From Climacteris rufus (Eukaryota; Chordata; Aves; Passeriformes; Climacteridae), in assembly GCA_013398175.1 (NCBI GenBank), contig VZRZ01004301.1, forward strand, positions 1,347,397 through 1,411,396: 64,000 bases of DNA. Direction: 5' to 3'. Shown in pieces: positions 13,444 to 27,998 of this stretch (position 1 is the first letter of the stretch; each line of letters opens with the position of its first letter). Below the pieces are notes generated by a model. The model searched no databases. It was given only the letters and a program-made list of their open reading frames with translations, and was not told the DNA's origin. Made by a program: the position numbers and the translations under genes.

Positions 13444-15428
13444 AAAGGCAAAAAATATTACTGCCATAACTGTCCTGTGTCTATTGTGAATTAAGACTGC
13501 TGTGAATTAGGATTGTTCGCATGTTTTGCCAACATTGTATATGGAGAAAACTCCAATGACAGTGCTGTCACAGAACAGCTTATTACTGCACCAAAGAGTA
13601 TGACTGCAGCAAAGATGCTGTGTTTCACCAGCCCCTGCAATGCTACAGTGGAGACTGTGAGTTGCATTTTGTCACACAAGACTCCTGTTTAGCTGATAGC
13701 CCATGCTGATACCCGTGCTGTCACATCTTCCATTCTGTTGCTTCATATATTAGCCCTGATGAGGCTATTGAAGATGCATCTGTCACCCTGCTGTCAGTCA
13801 CACAGTTTCTCTGCAAGAGTAGCATGGGCTGACCCAAGGGACCACAGATTTAGTGTTTGGAGGCAGTTTTCGTTGGAAACAGGAAGTTCAAGGAACAAAT
13901 GTATCGTCCAACCAACTTTCATCACTAGATAAAATACTCTATCCCTGTTCTTCAGGTGATGGTTACCTCTGTGTTACTCAGCTAAGTATTCCCAAAAATA
14001 TTGAAATATTTCTAGGAAATTCTTGTCACCACATATTTGGTTTAAGTCCTACAAACCCTTCCTAATATTCGTACATTTTCCCCACATTTCAATTATATTA
14101 AGTCCTATGGCAACAAAGACATCATTGGCATGGGAGAGTTCAATGGCATTCATAATCCCCCTTATTTAGGGGGAATTATAGAGTTCATTTATAAAATAAC
14201 CAAATATGGTTTGTCAAATAAAGAAAATGTTTATGGGCCAGGTTCAGATCTGGTGATGTGGGTGGGAATTTTGCTACTGCCTTGAGTTGTATCCAGTATG
14301 GTCCTTATGCTGCACACCATATGTCTTGCTAACCACCACACAGTCCCTCACTCCAATCTGCTACCTCCTCGCTTCTTTGGAAGGATATCTACTAAAACTG
14401 ATTCATGTGAAGTACCCTCATTGTTTATAATAAAGATTAAAAGCATAATTATTTCTAGGAGTTCCTCAGTGATAGAAAAATTTAGATTTCAGACAGACAT
14501 GCCAGATGATCTACCCATTGACTTCAGAAAAAAGATTTCTGCAGGTACTGCACTGTTCTGTTTCATGTCTCTGCACCCACCTCTCACTGACTTCTGGCTG
14601 CCATTTTAAAGAATAGTATGGAAATAATTTCAGACATGTAGAAGATGGGGTGTGATTCAGTTCGAGATCTCAGTGGGCTGCAGGGATGAAATTGGCGATT
14701 GTGAAAAGTCTTCCTACACATTTTCCATATATTTTACATGTCTTCCCACAAAAAGAGTGAAAATAGAAGAGTCCGTTTTACCAAAGCTGAGAGAAGATTA
14801 TAGAAATCAGAAAGGTGAGTAAAATGTGCCAGAATGCCTCCATTTTACACCGTCCATTCCAGAAAAACCAGGGAGCAGTCATCTTCCACACACTAAATTT
14901 CTTAAAACCTCTGACACTAATCCAATTCCTTCATCAAGTACTGTGTGCAATCAGTGTGCTCAGGACAGAGAAATAATTCAGAAAGAACAAGATCATTCCC
15001 CAATAAAATGCAAGAAATCTAAAAGTGGAATCAACAGCCAACAGTAATTAAATAAAATGCATTTGTGCTTGTATGAACTGGCAGATCAATATTGCTGGAG
15101 TTTTATACAAGGTACATTAGAAAGAGATTTGAAGAGAGTGAGGGAGTTGCCCAGGTACTGCAAAGAGGAAAGACTTCCACATGTAAAGGAAAGCATCAGG
15201 GTGACCGTGGGAAAAGGACTTTATTCTGCTATGCCCCCAGAGACTTATGAAAAACACTGCCTGAACCATGCTGTCATCTTAAAGCCTCTCCAAGTTAGTT
15301 TCCAGCATCCTACTGGGATATCTAGAATGGGCAACTCCACATATGAAGGCAACCAAGGATCTGATGGAGGGATCATATTAAATCTCTGGAAGCAGCATGT
15401 GTTTGTCAAGATCCAGCTTTGTGGTTGA
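13444..15428 (+). pseudogene. Unassigned coding-like stretches, probably decayed
   Basis: Several plus-strand open stretches lie close together with few stops and plausible amino-acid composition. Near 13.5 kb there is FACFANIVYGENSNDSAV and later TSPCNATVETVSC. Near 14.1 kb there is IIGMGEFNGIHNPPYLGG. At 14826-15044 there is a 73-residue frame rich in S, P and K, and at 15057-15428 a 123-residue frame with YCKEERLPHVKESIRV. They are in different frames and broken by stops. I do not recognise a family. They may be a decayed gene, an old retroelement or chance. Confidence 0.2.
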
Positions 15429-18400
15429 GAAAGGTGCTAAATTTTAGAAATTCAGTGCTAACTAAGGAAGGCTACAGGAAGTTTTAATGTCTTACATTAA
15501 CTTTCTCCTGAACTCTATTCAGCTCTGCCTGACTCTTTATGCAATATGGGACATATTGATACGTGTCAGTTCTGTCTGGAGGGATGTACCAAAAATATAT
15601 CAATCTTGGTACATGATGAGACTGAATTGAATATTAAATTGTTATTCTACATAGGCAACACATTGCCTAGATTGACTCACACATACAAAAAGAAATGTCT
15701 GACTTAATTTCTGTGCTTTTTATGTCATTTTTTGCATTTCTGTAATTTTAAGAAGAATCTGGTCTACTTTCACATCTGAAGCTTGTTGATTGTGAAAGAG
15801 GAACAGTGACATCGTGTGGTTCAACTATAGGAAAAGCATGTATTTTATCACTACCCTTTCTTTTTTTCTATATAATTTAGCAAGAACATTCCAAATTTTG
15901 GCTATGCGGAAAAAGAAAAAGAAAAGTGGTTTGATAGACCAAAACAGCACTTTACATGTGCAATAAGCTTTCTGTATATGTACAGATTATACACAAATGT
16001 ATATGTGGGATTATAGGAATGAAGAAATTGAAGACGTTTAATAAATGTGACATTTTAGCCTCATGCTAATCAAAATAGGTGTTTTAAAATACATTATAAC
16101 AATAATAGAAGAAAATAACTTACATAAAAATTTTAAAATAGATGTGAAAAGAGGCTTTTGAGAAACAAAGCCTCATCAGGCCTAGGATCTAGCCCTTTCT
16201 TTCATAAGTACCTTTTGGACTTACTGTCTTTGGAAATACTTTGATTACTGCTGTTACCAGAATGTGTTTGAAGGAAAAATATTTTATTCAGAATGAGATG
16301 GCATACGTCCAGGGTAAGCTGAGACCATCAGCAAGTGTAATAACTGAGCAAAGAATGGTCATATTCATGAAGAAAAAAAATATTCTGGTATATTCGTTCC
16401 AAAGGTAACTTCCTCACAAGACCCTTTTACACTATGTTATTTTGGTCATTATGGAACTTCTCATGATCCTGTACTGATAGAAATAGTATCTTTAGACAGA
16501 GCTGTGACATTTTCAGATAATGTGCTGAAAATGATACTAACAGGACTCTATAAGGGCCTTGCAATAGCAACAGAATAATTTTCCATAGAAGAAAAGAACC
16601 ACAGAATTCCTTCTCTTTGGCACAAATTTAGTGTCATATGCCGGTGACATCCTTAAGAACCTATCTTAAGACTCTATTTTCTTATCAGATGTATATATCA
16701 GAAACATTATTTCTGCAGTTGTCTTCATATCATATTCATACTCTAGATTTTTTTTCCCAATGTATTTTGTTCTATTTGCATATTTATCAGTTGTGAGGTT
16801 GTCCCTCACTTAAAATTACTTTGCTTTTATTAAGATTCTCAGAGACAGTCACTGGAACTGTGAAATTACAGCTCTCTAGTTCCTGCTACAGCTCTTGATG
16901 GTGGCAGCAATACAAATAGCAAATGTTCTCCTGTCTCCTGACTTCTCAAACACAAATGGCCGAGTGGATGGGTGACAGTGATGAAGAATGAAGTTGGAAT
17001 AGAAAACAAACCTGTTCAGACAGAAAGGCTGAAATGTGTTTCTTGAGCATAAGTGATTTTCTCCAGGGCTTCAACTCCATGACTTTTTTCCCCTTCAATG
17101 CGAACAACCTCCAAAGGCAGAAGTGTGTTTATAGGAAAGAGGACACCTCGATGCAATGTTGATGCTGTGCATGATGCAGACATATATGATGGAAGATGAG
17201 AATGCCAAGCCTTAAGCTGTAAAGAAAGCATTGTTGACAATAGATTATTTTTTACCTTTCTTGTAATTCAAAAAGTATATACCCATATAGGCACCTTTTT
17301 CATATATAAAGCAAAAAACCCCACCCAAACCTCCACACACAGCACAGAAATTATTCACTGAAATTGTTAATTTCAGAGACAAAAGAATACACCATCTAAC
17401 ATTTGCATGTATTTCATTATGTTTGACTGGCATATGGTGATCCATAAGCTTGCTGCTAATATAGAGCCTGTGTTTTTTAATTAAATTGCTGGTCTTAAAA
17501 AAGGTACCTAGTCTCCTGAGTAAGGTATAATCTCTTCAATTTTGAATATTGCATGGTCACACCAGCACTGCAGTAGTCCTAAAATTGCTTCAGCCTCTAG
17601 AAGTTGTTTCAGAGTAATTTTTAAATATAGGCTTGCAAAATTAAAGTAAAGGACAAAGCAAAACTATAAGCAGGGATTTCCCCAAAGAAAAATGAAACAA
17701 AGAACAGCACAGGCTATAATTCAAATTGTCAATTAGATATGACTCAGAGGAGGTTGAAAATTAAGTTTTTAATTTCTATATATTCCTTTCACTAATCTGT
17801 TCATGAACTTTAGGCTGTTAGCTGAGAAACAAAAAGAGAGGAAAACTAGACTCTTTTGAATCAGAGATTTAATAAATCTCCCAGGTCACAGTGCTCATTA
17901 TAAAGGGAATGAAGTGCTGGTTCTTGGGCAACAGAGCAAACATCTGCATCCTGAAACAAGCCAGGTGCTCTAAATCAGGGCAAAACCAAGGCAGCCCAAG
18001 CAGCAAAATCTGAGCATGTCCTCTGTCTTTCCAGCCTGCCTGAGTTCCTGCTATGATTGTGTCTGCAGCTGGAGCGACCTCCCAACCGAATAAGCACACC
18101 TGGAAACACTGATGGGCAGCAGCTGTCTGGCACCCACAGCGAAATTCCCAGCAGGCATCAGGTGTTTGCCTGACTTTTCCTAGGGGAGCTGGATGCATGT
18201 GCACTGTGCAAGCTTTAAAATGTCATTGTTAGTTTGTGTGTCAGTGAATAACATTTAGGTCTTGAATTGAAATGACAAGGGAAAGAAACGTTCTGCAAGA
18301 GGTTCTGCCATTGGCAAAAAATGCTCACTGCATTTTTATTGTGAATTTCCTTTCTGTAAATCTTTCAAGCCTCTCTCCTTCTGAACAATAAAATGTTACC

Positions 18401-19249
18401 TTACAAACACCTGAAAACTGTGCACAAATATCACTATGAGCAATGCATCCTCTCCTTTATATTCTCTTTCCCAAACAGTGCTTTACCATAGTACAGAATT
18501 GATTTTCACACATTTCTTCAAATACTTCCATATAAAAGCAGTTTACATGAATTGCTTATCTGCTCTGTCCTTCCAACTCTGCATTTGCTCATCAAAACCA
18601 CATACTACCTCCTTCCTGACTCCCAAAATGAAGAGAAGCATTCAAGATATTCACTATAGGGGATGCCTATTTACACAGAGGTTTGTATACCTATATATTT
18701 TTTAATATCAACACTGCATGTGTAGGGGTATTCACAGCCCTGTAGATATCCTTATGAACAAAAGCTTTCTCACTCGAATGTTTGCAAGTCAAAGGCAGAG
18801 CAAATGCCACCAAAGGCTGCTTTTATGAATGGGGATCATGTGGTTTTATTTTACTCCAAAGGTTTATGCATCTGGGAGCTATGTTGCATTGCTTGAATAG
18901 TGCATTTTTGCTTTGATATGATTTCATTCTCAGCTTGGTCCAGGAGTCATGTATTAAACACTTACTTTCTTTCACTGGGTGAAAAAAGCTTTAGTTTTGC
19001 TCATAGTGCCTGTGTTCCAGTCCATAAATGCACAACAGGTAACTTGCAGTGTAGCAGCGTGCTTGGCAGAAGCTGCTGCTTTTGAACTTCAGGTTTTGGT
19101 GGGAAGAAAGCCCAGGCAAAGCCCTCAGCCTTCTTCTTCAGATATCTGAACTCTGCCTCAGCTGTGGTAAAATCCCATATTGCCTTTGTGTTACCTGTAC
19201 CCATATCTCAGATGCCATATATGGCTATGTCCTGGAAAGCTCTTCCCCA
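15429..19249. other. Intergenic, nothing recognised
   Basis: AT-rich. The longest open frames (minus 17869-18204, plus 18436-18705) have no recognisable similarity and look like chance. Confidence 0.55.
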
Positions 19250-19620
19250 CTGGTCATTTTGAACTACGCTGTTCCCCATTGGGTGTTTTCTGATCCCATC
19301 TCCCTTTAAAAGAGCCCTGCAGGGCTTCTTCCTTGCTCTTTTCTCTGGGTTACTCAGACATCTGGATAACTCTGGACCCTCACGAAGCAACGCTGGATTC
19401 ACAATAAATGGCTGTTATTCCAAGGAAAAGCCCTCTGTCTAGCTTTTTATTCTCGTCTACACTACCACACCATGCCAGGGGAAACTCTCATCCTAGAGGA
19501 GCCAGCAGAAACAGGTTATCTATGGTAGCTAGAACTCTGTCCTTTGGGAGAGTTATACAACTCACCACGGCAGGGATCACGCACACATAAAGGCGCTGTC
19601 GCTACTTCAAGAACATTCCA
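19250..19620 (+). mobile_element. LTR-like element
   Basis: In plus orientation there is a TATA-like CCTTTAAAAG (about 19303), then TCTGGGTTACTCAGACATCT, then AATAAA at 19402-19407 followed by a U5-like stretch with CCCTCTGTCTAGC. This resembles bird endogenous retrovirus LTRs. Ends and target-site duplication are not resolved. Confidence 0.45.
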
Positions 19621-21728
19621 GGGCATTAGCGCTTTTATTGCGCTTCTAAAAATCACCCTTTGGGTAAATCATACATAAGAAAGAGTGTTCTCCATGTGTC
19701 TGGGTTGTTTCAGGCGTGTCCTCTTTTTACCTCCATGATGAACCTTAGGATGTAGGAAGTCCAAAAACAACCAGAAATCCTACTCTGTGTACATGTGTCA
19801 TTTTCCTGATTTCCCCAGTAGTTTGTAGACTGTGCAGATGACAGAGCAAATGCAGAGTGTCCTGGATCCATCTGAGTGGCTATGTGTGCACAGCTGCACA
19901 GCACATGCAGAGTACATCAGACATGCTGAGCTTGGGATGCACTTCCAGTTCATGTGTAGGCCACCTGGGTGGTTCATGCACACATACTTCTGGTCAGGAA
20001 ACCCTTGTCATAAATACAGCAGTCCTAATCTAATCCAGGAACAGATCTGGAAACAAGTGTCAATCACAATTCTTCTGCTTCCTCCCTTAGGCATGTCTTC
20101 GGCATTGCAGATCAGGGATGAACTCCTACCCATACACATCATACGGAACTTTTATGTTTATCTATCTGGTAACATTGCTATTCAAAGGGTTTTCCACTTT
20201 CCAGTTTTAATTTATTGTGACTTCAAAATGTTTTATCTCCATATCATATTTTAAAGGTGCCTATATGAAAAGAAATATTTAGTGCATTTATTTGTTAAAG
20301 ACTGTGTTTGGCATTTCCAAAAGGGTTTTCCAACTCCATGTTCCTAACCTATTGAGAGATAGCAGCAGCCAGAAACCTAGTGCTTTTACACAGGCAGACA
20401 TGGCTACTACTCCTGTATGCAGAGCCCAGGATCAGTCATGGAGAATCAGTTAAATGCAGCGTCTCCAGCAGAGCTCAACTAAGTATTGGCAAAGCCACTC
20501 TGAAACCCTTTGCCACACTGAGAGCCTCATGTCATGATTTGGCTTGTCTGCGACCATCTCACTGGCTTACTTGATGTAAACACTAAGCATTTGTTGCTTA
20601 CTGTTACACAGTCATCTCCCATTAGTCATCCACAAATTAGTGGTCAAAGTAAACTAATGCTTTGCTGGTCTTTTCTGTTCCTCTGGTTTTGTGTTCACTG
20701 AGGACAGAAACCTGCTTGTTATGGATAGATACGTTTTCCTCAGAATTTCTGCTTTTTCTCAGGGTGCTGTCTACAGATTTGGGTTGTGGTTTTAATGTGA
20801 CCTCAGCTCTGCATTTCTCTACTGTAAGAGGTTCAGATTTGATTTAACCTTTACCTATATTTACATGTGAATTTTGGATGAGAATTTTTTTTCTTAAATA
20901 GTATTTAACACCAGATTATAAAGACATATTTCAACCTTAGAGTCACCTAAGCCAGAGTTACAATTATATATCAGCCTTTCCAGGAAGTAAGTACCAGTGA
21001 AGAATGTGTCACTGCACCTGGATTTATATCAGCTGCTCATGTTTCAAATTTAATTTAAAAAAATTGTGTATGCACACACATATAAAGTGTTTTTCAGGAA
21101 AAATCATGTGGTTTGACGCAGCTTAATAAGCCCTAAAACAGATTATATTATAGTAACATTGCTACAACTCATCCTACAAACTTAAAAACATTGAAAAACT
21201 AAAGCTACCAAGACAATCTGGACATGATCCATACCTCCTTAAGTGACCTGGCTGTATTGCAATAGACCATCTGATCACTGTCAGTAAGTGAAAGATCTGT
21301 ACTAGAGAGATGTGTATTTTCTCTCAGAGATGGTACATTGTGCTCTCAGTATGTGTAGCAATGGTTGTAAATCAAGGGATTAAAAAATAAGATGTTTTCT
21401 TTCTTCTCTGGTTGCAACAGATATTTCCAAGCTTTGGTAATGTTGTTTTAGAGTTAAGGGTAGCCTCAATAGCTCCACATCTTTAGATTTTCATCATTAT
21501 TAGAGCTTATTGGTGAACAACATGCACATTTTCTGGAAAAGGTGGATCTGGTATTGCAGAAGGTAGGATAGTTTAATGACTTTCATAGTGCAGCTGGTGG
21601 ATACATAAGCAGTAAGTGTTGATAAAAGATCAGAATTGTTTTATTTAAATTATCCACTATGTTTTTATGTAATTTGTGTCTCAATAGCAAAGATTATTAT
21701 CTGATAACACCTAGTTTTATAAAGAAGT
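19621..21728. other. Intergenic, nothing recognised
   Basis: A 140-residue plus frame at 19832-20254 overlaps minus frames and has an irregular composition (many H, C and M). I regard it as chance. Confidence 0.55.
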
Positions 21729-22443
21729 CCTCATGAAGTCCAACAAGGGCAGGTGTAAAGTGCTTCACCTGGGAAGGAAAAACTCCATGCACCACTATGT
21801 TCTGGTAGCCACCCTGACATAAATCAGTGTTGCAAAATGGACCTGGAGTCCTGGTGGACAGCAGGTTGAACATGAGGCAATAACATGCCCTTGTGGCTAA
21901 AAAGACAAATGGTATCCTGGATTGCATTAGGCAAACCATCACCAGCAGGTCAAGGGAGGTGATCCTGCCCCCCTTAGCACTTGTGAGGCCACATCTGGAG
22001 TGCTGTGCCTGGTTCTGGGCTCCTGAGTATGACAAAGACATGGACATACTGGATGGAGAGAGTGCAACAAACGGCCATGAAGATGATTAAGCATCTGGAG
22101 CACCTCTCACATGAGGAAAGGCTGAGAGAGCTGGGACTGTTTATCCAGGAGAAGAGAAAGCTCAAGGGCCACCTTATCAATGTTTACAGTCTCTTTTCAG
22201 CAATGTCCAGTGACAGGACCAGAGGCAATAGGCACAAAGTGAAGCACAGGAGGTTCCCTTTGAACAAAAGGAAACAATTTTTTACTGTCAGGATGACCAA
22301 GCACTAACACAGATTGCCCAGAGAGCCTTTTGAAGTCTCCATCAGAAGCTGTCTAGACATGGTCCTGCTTGATCAGGATGAACTGAATCATATGACCTCC
22401 AGAGGTCCTGCCAGCTTCAGCCAATCTGTGGTTCTGTGATTTT
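21729..22443 (+). mobile_element. CR1 LINE fragment: end of ORF2 plus 3' tail
   Basis: About 715 bp in plus orientation. Translated pieces in shifted frames match the C-terminal part of CR1 ORF2: KKTNGILDCIRQTITSRSRE, LVRPHLECCAWFWAPEY and ERLRELGLFIQEKRKLKGHL. The 3' tail follows and ends near GTGGTTCTGTGATTT. Several frameshifts mark it as an old dead copy, truncated at the 5' end. Confidence 0.93.
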
Positions 22444-23390
22444 GGAAAGAGATGGATTTTTCAGCAGCAAAACTTTGCCATTTTTAGTGTCCCACCATTC
22501 ATTTCAATCATCAGGTGGGACTGTTCATAAGAGCTGTCACTTCAGGAAGGGATGCATCAACAGAGAACAATTTTAAGAAAGCTCAGGTCTCCAGATCCCC
22601 ACCTCTCACGACCTAGCAGTTAGTGAGGCACACATAAGGACCACTGCAAGGTTTTCCTTACTGTTGTTTCTAGCCCTCATGCTGCTGGCATGCCTCCTCG
22701 CCCAGAGGAAAGAGCAGCTCTTATGCACTGTGAGCACGGTGAGAGTAACCTGAGGGAATGGGACCCCAGCATAAAGAACATGCTGTTTTACTTAGACACT
22801 TTTTCAGGAAAAAGAAAAAAACTTAAAACAACATGTATGCCATCGAAGCAGTTTCCTTTGGACTAAAAACAGAACATTAGACACGTATTTAATCAGTTTT
22901 GCTGTCCCTGGGGGTGTTAATATTTGGCACTCTCCCCCTTTCAATTAAGAGCTGGTTCTCTAGTTCTTAAATAAAACTAGTCAGGAAATTTCCACAAATG
23001 CTTTCTCATATAAAATGCATTTTCTGCAAAACTGAACTTTACTGTGAGGAAACAATAACATACCTTGAAGTTTCTGACTCTTCACAGGGCAACACTGACT
23101 CCAAGAAAAACATTTTGGCTAGTTAAAACACTGCAGACCAGATCAGTTAGACCTTACCTCATGGTCACAAAAGTCAGAGAAATGTCTCAAGGTGGTTTAG
23201 TTCAGATAATACATGCCTCTTTCTTTTTTGCAAAAGCTTCCTTATCTGAGTTCTACCATAGATATTCCTGAAGCTGAAACATCAGACAAGGTCCAATTGA
23301 ACTGGAGACCCCAAACCACAGAGGAAAAATGGGGATGCTCCTTTTGAACTAGAGTATCCATGAGGAATCAAAGTCTCTCTGAGCCCTGAA

Positions 23391-23478
23391 CTAACATGTT
23401 CAAGAAAATAAATCAAAATTAGGCATTTTTATTTCTAACATGTTCAAGAAAATAAATCAAAATTAGGCATTTTTATTT
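23391..23478. repeat. Perfect 44-bp tandem duplication
   Basis: Two identical, adjacent 44-bp copies (23391-23434 and 23435-23478), each starting CTAACATGTTCAAG and including AATAAATC. No substitutions between copies, so the duplication is recent or is an assembly error. Confidence 0.97.
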
Positions 23479-26400
23479 CAAAGTCTTACAACTTTTATCT
23501 TCAGTCAAAGATATTGAAAGGATCTGTTGAAATGCATTTTGACTAGTTCTGTAAAAATATTGATATTCATTGTTTTGATCCTCAAAAAGCAAAGACAAGT
23601 AACAGCTACGGGGTTGTTGTTCCGCCCTTTTGTGTGAAGCAAGGAGAAACCTGGCCTGACCCAGAAAGTCACCTCACAGGTTGCTAAAGTTTAAGGTAAG
23701 GATAGGCCAATATCTCTTTCAGTCTGTTCTCCTGCACATCCCAGAGCACAGCATTTTATCCAGTGTTCACACCGTGAGCAAGCTCAGTGATATGTGTGAC
23801 TAAAGGAAAACTTGTGTGAACACAAGTCTCCCAGAAAAGCATTCAGACTTGTTTAGCAATATCACTGGGTTTTCTTGTATTTTTTTACATTAGTTTCTTG
23901 CCATTGCTGCTCAGGGCCTGTGTCATGTTTTCTCCTGACTTATCTGGCCAGAGTTTCCAGCCATAACTTTTACTGTGGCCATATCTGTATGATTAAAGAT
24001 TACTTCAACATCCACCTTTTCACTTCCACAAACACACTGTTCTTCCAGTCTCTGAAGGGAAAGTAACTTCCCTACCTCCCAGATAATTTTTACTCCTTGT
24101 CCTAATTTTCCTTGGCTCTTTTTTCCTAATAGCTCAACATCTTATTTAAAAGCTGCCTGTAGTCCCATGTTCTCATAGTAGTCTCAAAATGCACACACAA
24201 GAGAAAAGTAAATCCTGATTTCTACTTATCACTGACTTGGTTGTATACCAGGGGACTTCATAAGTCATATGGCCTCAATATCACAGGAGTAAATTGTCAT
24301 GAACTTTAATGAGTTTCCATGTCCTTTGTCTTGTGTTCCCTGCCTTATAGCTACAGTTCTTTTCCAATATTTTCCAACCTTATCAGGGCACTCTAACTTT
24401 TTATAGAGTACTACAATTCTCCCTTGATGAATTTACTATACAGGAATAAATTTAATATATTCTATGATCCAAAAAGTAACCTGAACTTTGACTTTTTTTC
24501 ATAAAACATACAACTCTCTTGAGAAAACTATTTTCATGAAGAAGTGCTGGTGTGTCCATTCTTCCTTCCTTCCTTCTCCTCCCCCCTTTTTCTGTTTTAT
24601 TTTTTTGACAAAACAACACAAAAATGAAACAGACAGAATGCATTCAGATTAAATGGCAGTGGACAGAAGTTTTCAAATTCTTCTATTTTTTTCTTTTTTT
24701 TTTTTTCCTTTTCTTAGTCAAATTTTCCCCCTTCTTTCCCCCCACTTCTAGAAATTTATATAATCTGCAACTTTGATCAACTCTGAAAGAAGTGAAAGAA
24801 GAAAAAGTCTGGAATGATTTTCCACAGGGAAAGTAGAATCTATGTTCTACTTTATACTTTGTTGAAAGACAGAATAAAAAGAAATAAGTACAAAATACAT
24901 AGTACCTCACCACGAGGCTAAGAAGAAAAAGAGATCTATAAACTCAAAACTACTCAGATCAAAGAAACTCTTATGTATCTTCTCAGAAATAACTCCATTG
25001 CAGTCAGTGAAGGCAAAGGAGTGGGATGCACTGGGGTCTGGGTCTAGTCTTGCAGATTGAGGTGGGAGCAGAAGGGAGCACTGTGAATTGTCTCCAGATG
25101 GAGGCAAACATCTCATTGTCCAGAGGGGCTCAAGGGTAGCAAGAGGACAGGAGCCCTCCCTGAACTAACCCTTGAAGAATAAATACTAGTGACGAGGCTT
25201 GTAGAGTGCCTCTTCTCTGGAAGGGGGATCTAAAACTGTGACAATCCCCGATTTCATCTCAGTGACCCCCAGAGCAACCGTGACTTACCTTACTGACAGC
25301 AAGAACTCTTTCTGTGCACTTGCCAACTTTGCAGTCCAAGCCAACCCTGCTTCCAAACCTTGTTCCTTAAAGCCTTGGCTCCAACAAAGCCACCAACAAA
25401 ATTCCCATAGATTTCAATAAATACAAAATTTCACCAATTGTGCATTTGTGCTGTACCACAATTAATAAAAATGCTATGACCACATTCAGTAAAAGATGAA
25501 AAGAACACAGTTCTCTTCTATTGTCCTTGGTCCTGCATCTGGCAGAGAGCAAAACCAGCAGCAGTCTCTCAATAATTAGGGGGAGAACCAAACACTGTGT
25601 GAAGAAATACACCCATGCAAGGCAGTGCTCTTGCATACCTCCGTGGCAGCTGAGGCAACACAACGTTGATAGACAGGTAAGAGTGACACTCCTTAGCTTT
25701 CAGTAATCAAAGTATTTGAAGGGCAGGCAAATAAAAGAAGGTGACGTTCTTCAATTTTTTCATGCCATGCACATACAAGGACCTACCCCTCTTCACCCAG
25801 TGTCTCGAGAAAGTGGCACTTCAGAATTTGTTAGACCAGTACATCAGCTCAGAATCAAACTTCTTTTGTTTGCCCTTTTGAATTTTAAAGGAGCAGCATA
25901 CTGTCGATATGTTGACTTTGTGTGAGTCTGTATCTGTGTGTAAATCTATGTAGAAAAGCTTAGTGTAAAGCTTGAAATAATAATTTGAATATTATTCAGT
26001 AGAAGCAAAAAACCTATGCCCCTTCCTTCACTTCACTGAGAGAAAAGTATGACAAGGAGCAAAACCCAAAGCAATAATTGACCCTGGTTTTTGGATGCTG
26101 GCTCTGAACTGTCAGTGGCCATTACATCAGATAAGCCATGAGCCTAAGCCAGAGTCTAAAGCATTATAAGGTCAGGAAGGTAAAAAGAATCAGGGCCAGT
26201 GCAAGCTTTATAAGTCAGTAAAGAATTTCAAAGCCATATGCTGCTTAACAGGCACCAGGGTAGAGGGAACGTGAGACTGGAGAAATATGATCTGCAGATC
26301 AAGTCCTAGTAACAATTCTGGCAGCAGCAACATTCAAAACCATCTGCAGCCAGTTTAGCAAACAATCTGGAACACCACCAGGAATGAATTAAAATAGTCA

Positions 26401-27998
26401 ATCCTGGAAGTCATGAAAGCCTGTATGAACAAGAGCCTGAACAAATGAAATAGTGTTTTCATGAGAATATCTTGCAATATTCTCAAAAACATCAAAAGAA
26501 TTTTTTTTGCCCTCTCATGTGAAGACAAAAAGCTGAGAGGAGAGTCATATGGGTAGGCAGAGAGAAATGAGTTTCAGCACTGGGGCTCCAAAGCAATCAA
26601 AATGCCACAGATTTCACTGGCAGCAATATTAATACAAGTCAGGAAGAGTCCTCCTGTACACTGCAGGGCCTCAGACCCGGATATTCCACTACATTTTGCA
26701 GCACATGTTGAGTGCAGGAGCTGAGAAGCAAATGTGCTGAGAAATCCCACGGAGAGGGGTGTGGGTGAGAAAACTGGCTAGCATATGCCGTGCTCCGACA
26801 TAAAGCAATTGAACTCTCACTACATGGATCTCATTGTGCAGCACCTCCTCCAGCAAGTGAAAAAACCCAGTGCATGTGTGTAAGAGGTTAGGGCTTTAGG
26901 AAGCAGTGCCAACAGGAAACGGAAGAGAGGAGACAAGTAGAAAAACAGACAATTGTGGAAAACGCAAGGAAACACAACTCGATTAATGCTATCCAGTGAG
27001 CAGCACTGCCTCATCAATTGTCTTGGGTGGCAAATTGTCAGAGAGAAGAACAAGAAAGAAAGTAGTTTTACAAAGGCCCACACACTGGGCACAGCATGGT
27101 CAGGGATCACTGTTGTGGACTAGATTAACTCTTTGGGGGGAACTCCTACCTGTTAAGTTTCACTCCAGGCGTGAGAGGCATTTCCCACTGCTGCTGCTCT
27201 AGCACCATGCCCCACTCTGCTCCAGCAGCGAGGGCAAATGCCTCTCCACCCATTGCTCCAACTCACCCTCATTTTAACCTGGGAAAGACAGAAAGGTTTT
27301 CAGTTGTGAGTTTGTCTGTATTTTTTTGAATCAAAAGGGAAGTTGAACTCATTCCAAATCCCTGGCACTTCAGATTCTCACTAGTTTAGCTGAATAGCAG
27401 GAACTATTGGAGAGCTTTTTTCACAGAGCAGTTTGACCCACCAGCACAGATGGAGATGCAGAACATACGATCTGGGCCAGGTTCTTGTTCAGATACTGCA
27501 GGGTGTGAACAGGCGAGTTTCATGCAGTGTCTATGAAAAGGAACATTAGCATGATATTAGCTTGTTTTTGAGCAGCCAGGAAGACAACATGAGAACAAAA
27601 AATTAATTTCAAATTAATCCTGCTGTGACTCTTGTTTTAGTCACTCTACTCTTAGCTTCGTTACTCCAGAATTAATACATATTAGAGCAGAATTGTGTCC
27701 ACTTTAATTGCAAGTGTAATTCCTATCTTCTTTGCCTTTGACAGGCATGGTGAGACTGAACCTTTGGTCTCAGTCCTGTTGAGGGTTATGGTCTAGGCTT
27801 GCTAGCACAATAACAGAGCTGTGATGGAGCTGGCTCATTCCCAAGTCCTGCTGCTCTGTTACTTTGCCGAGGAGAAGGGTGGGTAAGCTCACAAGAAGTC
27901 AGGGCTGATCTCACACTGGGTGAGTGTCTCATTGACATTCTCTTTCTGTTGATTACACTATGGCCATTCTCAATCCAGCCTTAAATCTGCAGTCAGAG

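Noticed and set aside
19832..20254. 140-residue plus frame
   Set aside because: No similarity, overlapping frames on both strands, irregular composition and no splice or promoter context.
21893..22307. Plus and minus frames as small genes
   Set aside because: All fall within the CR1 copy; the plus frames are fragments of its ORF2.
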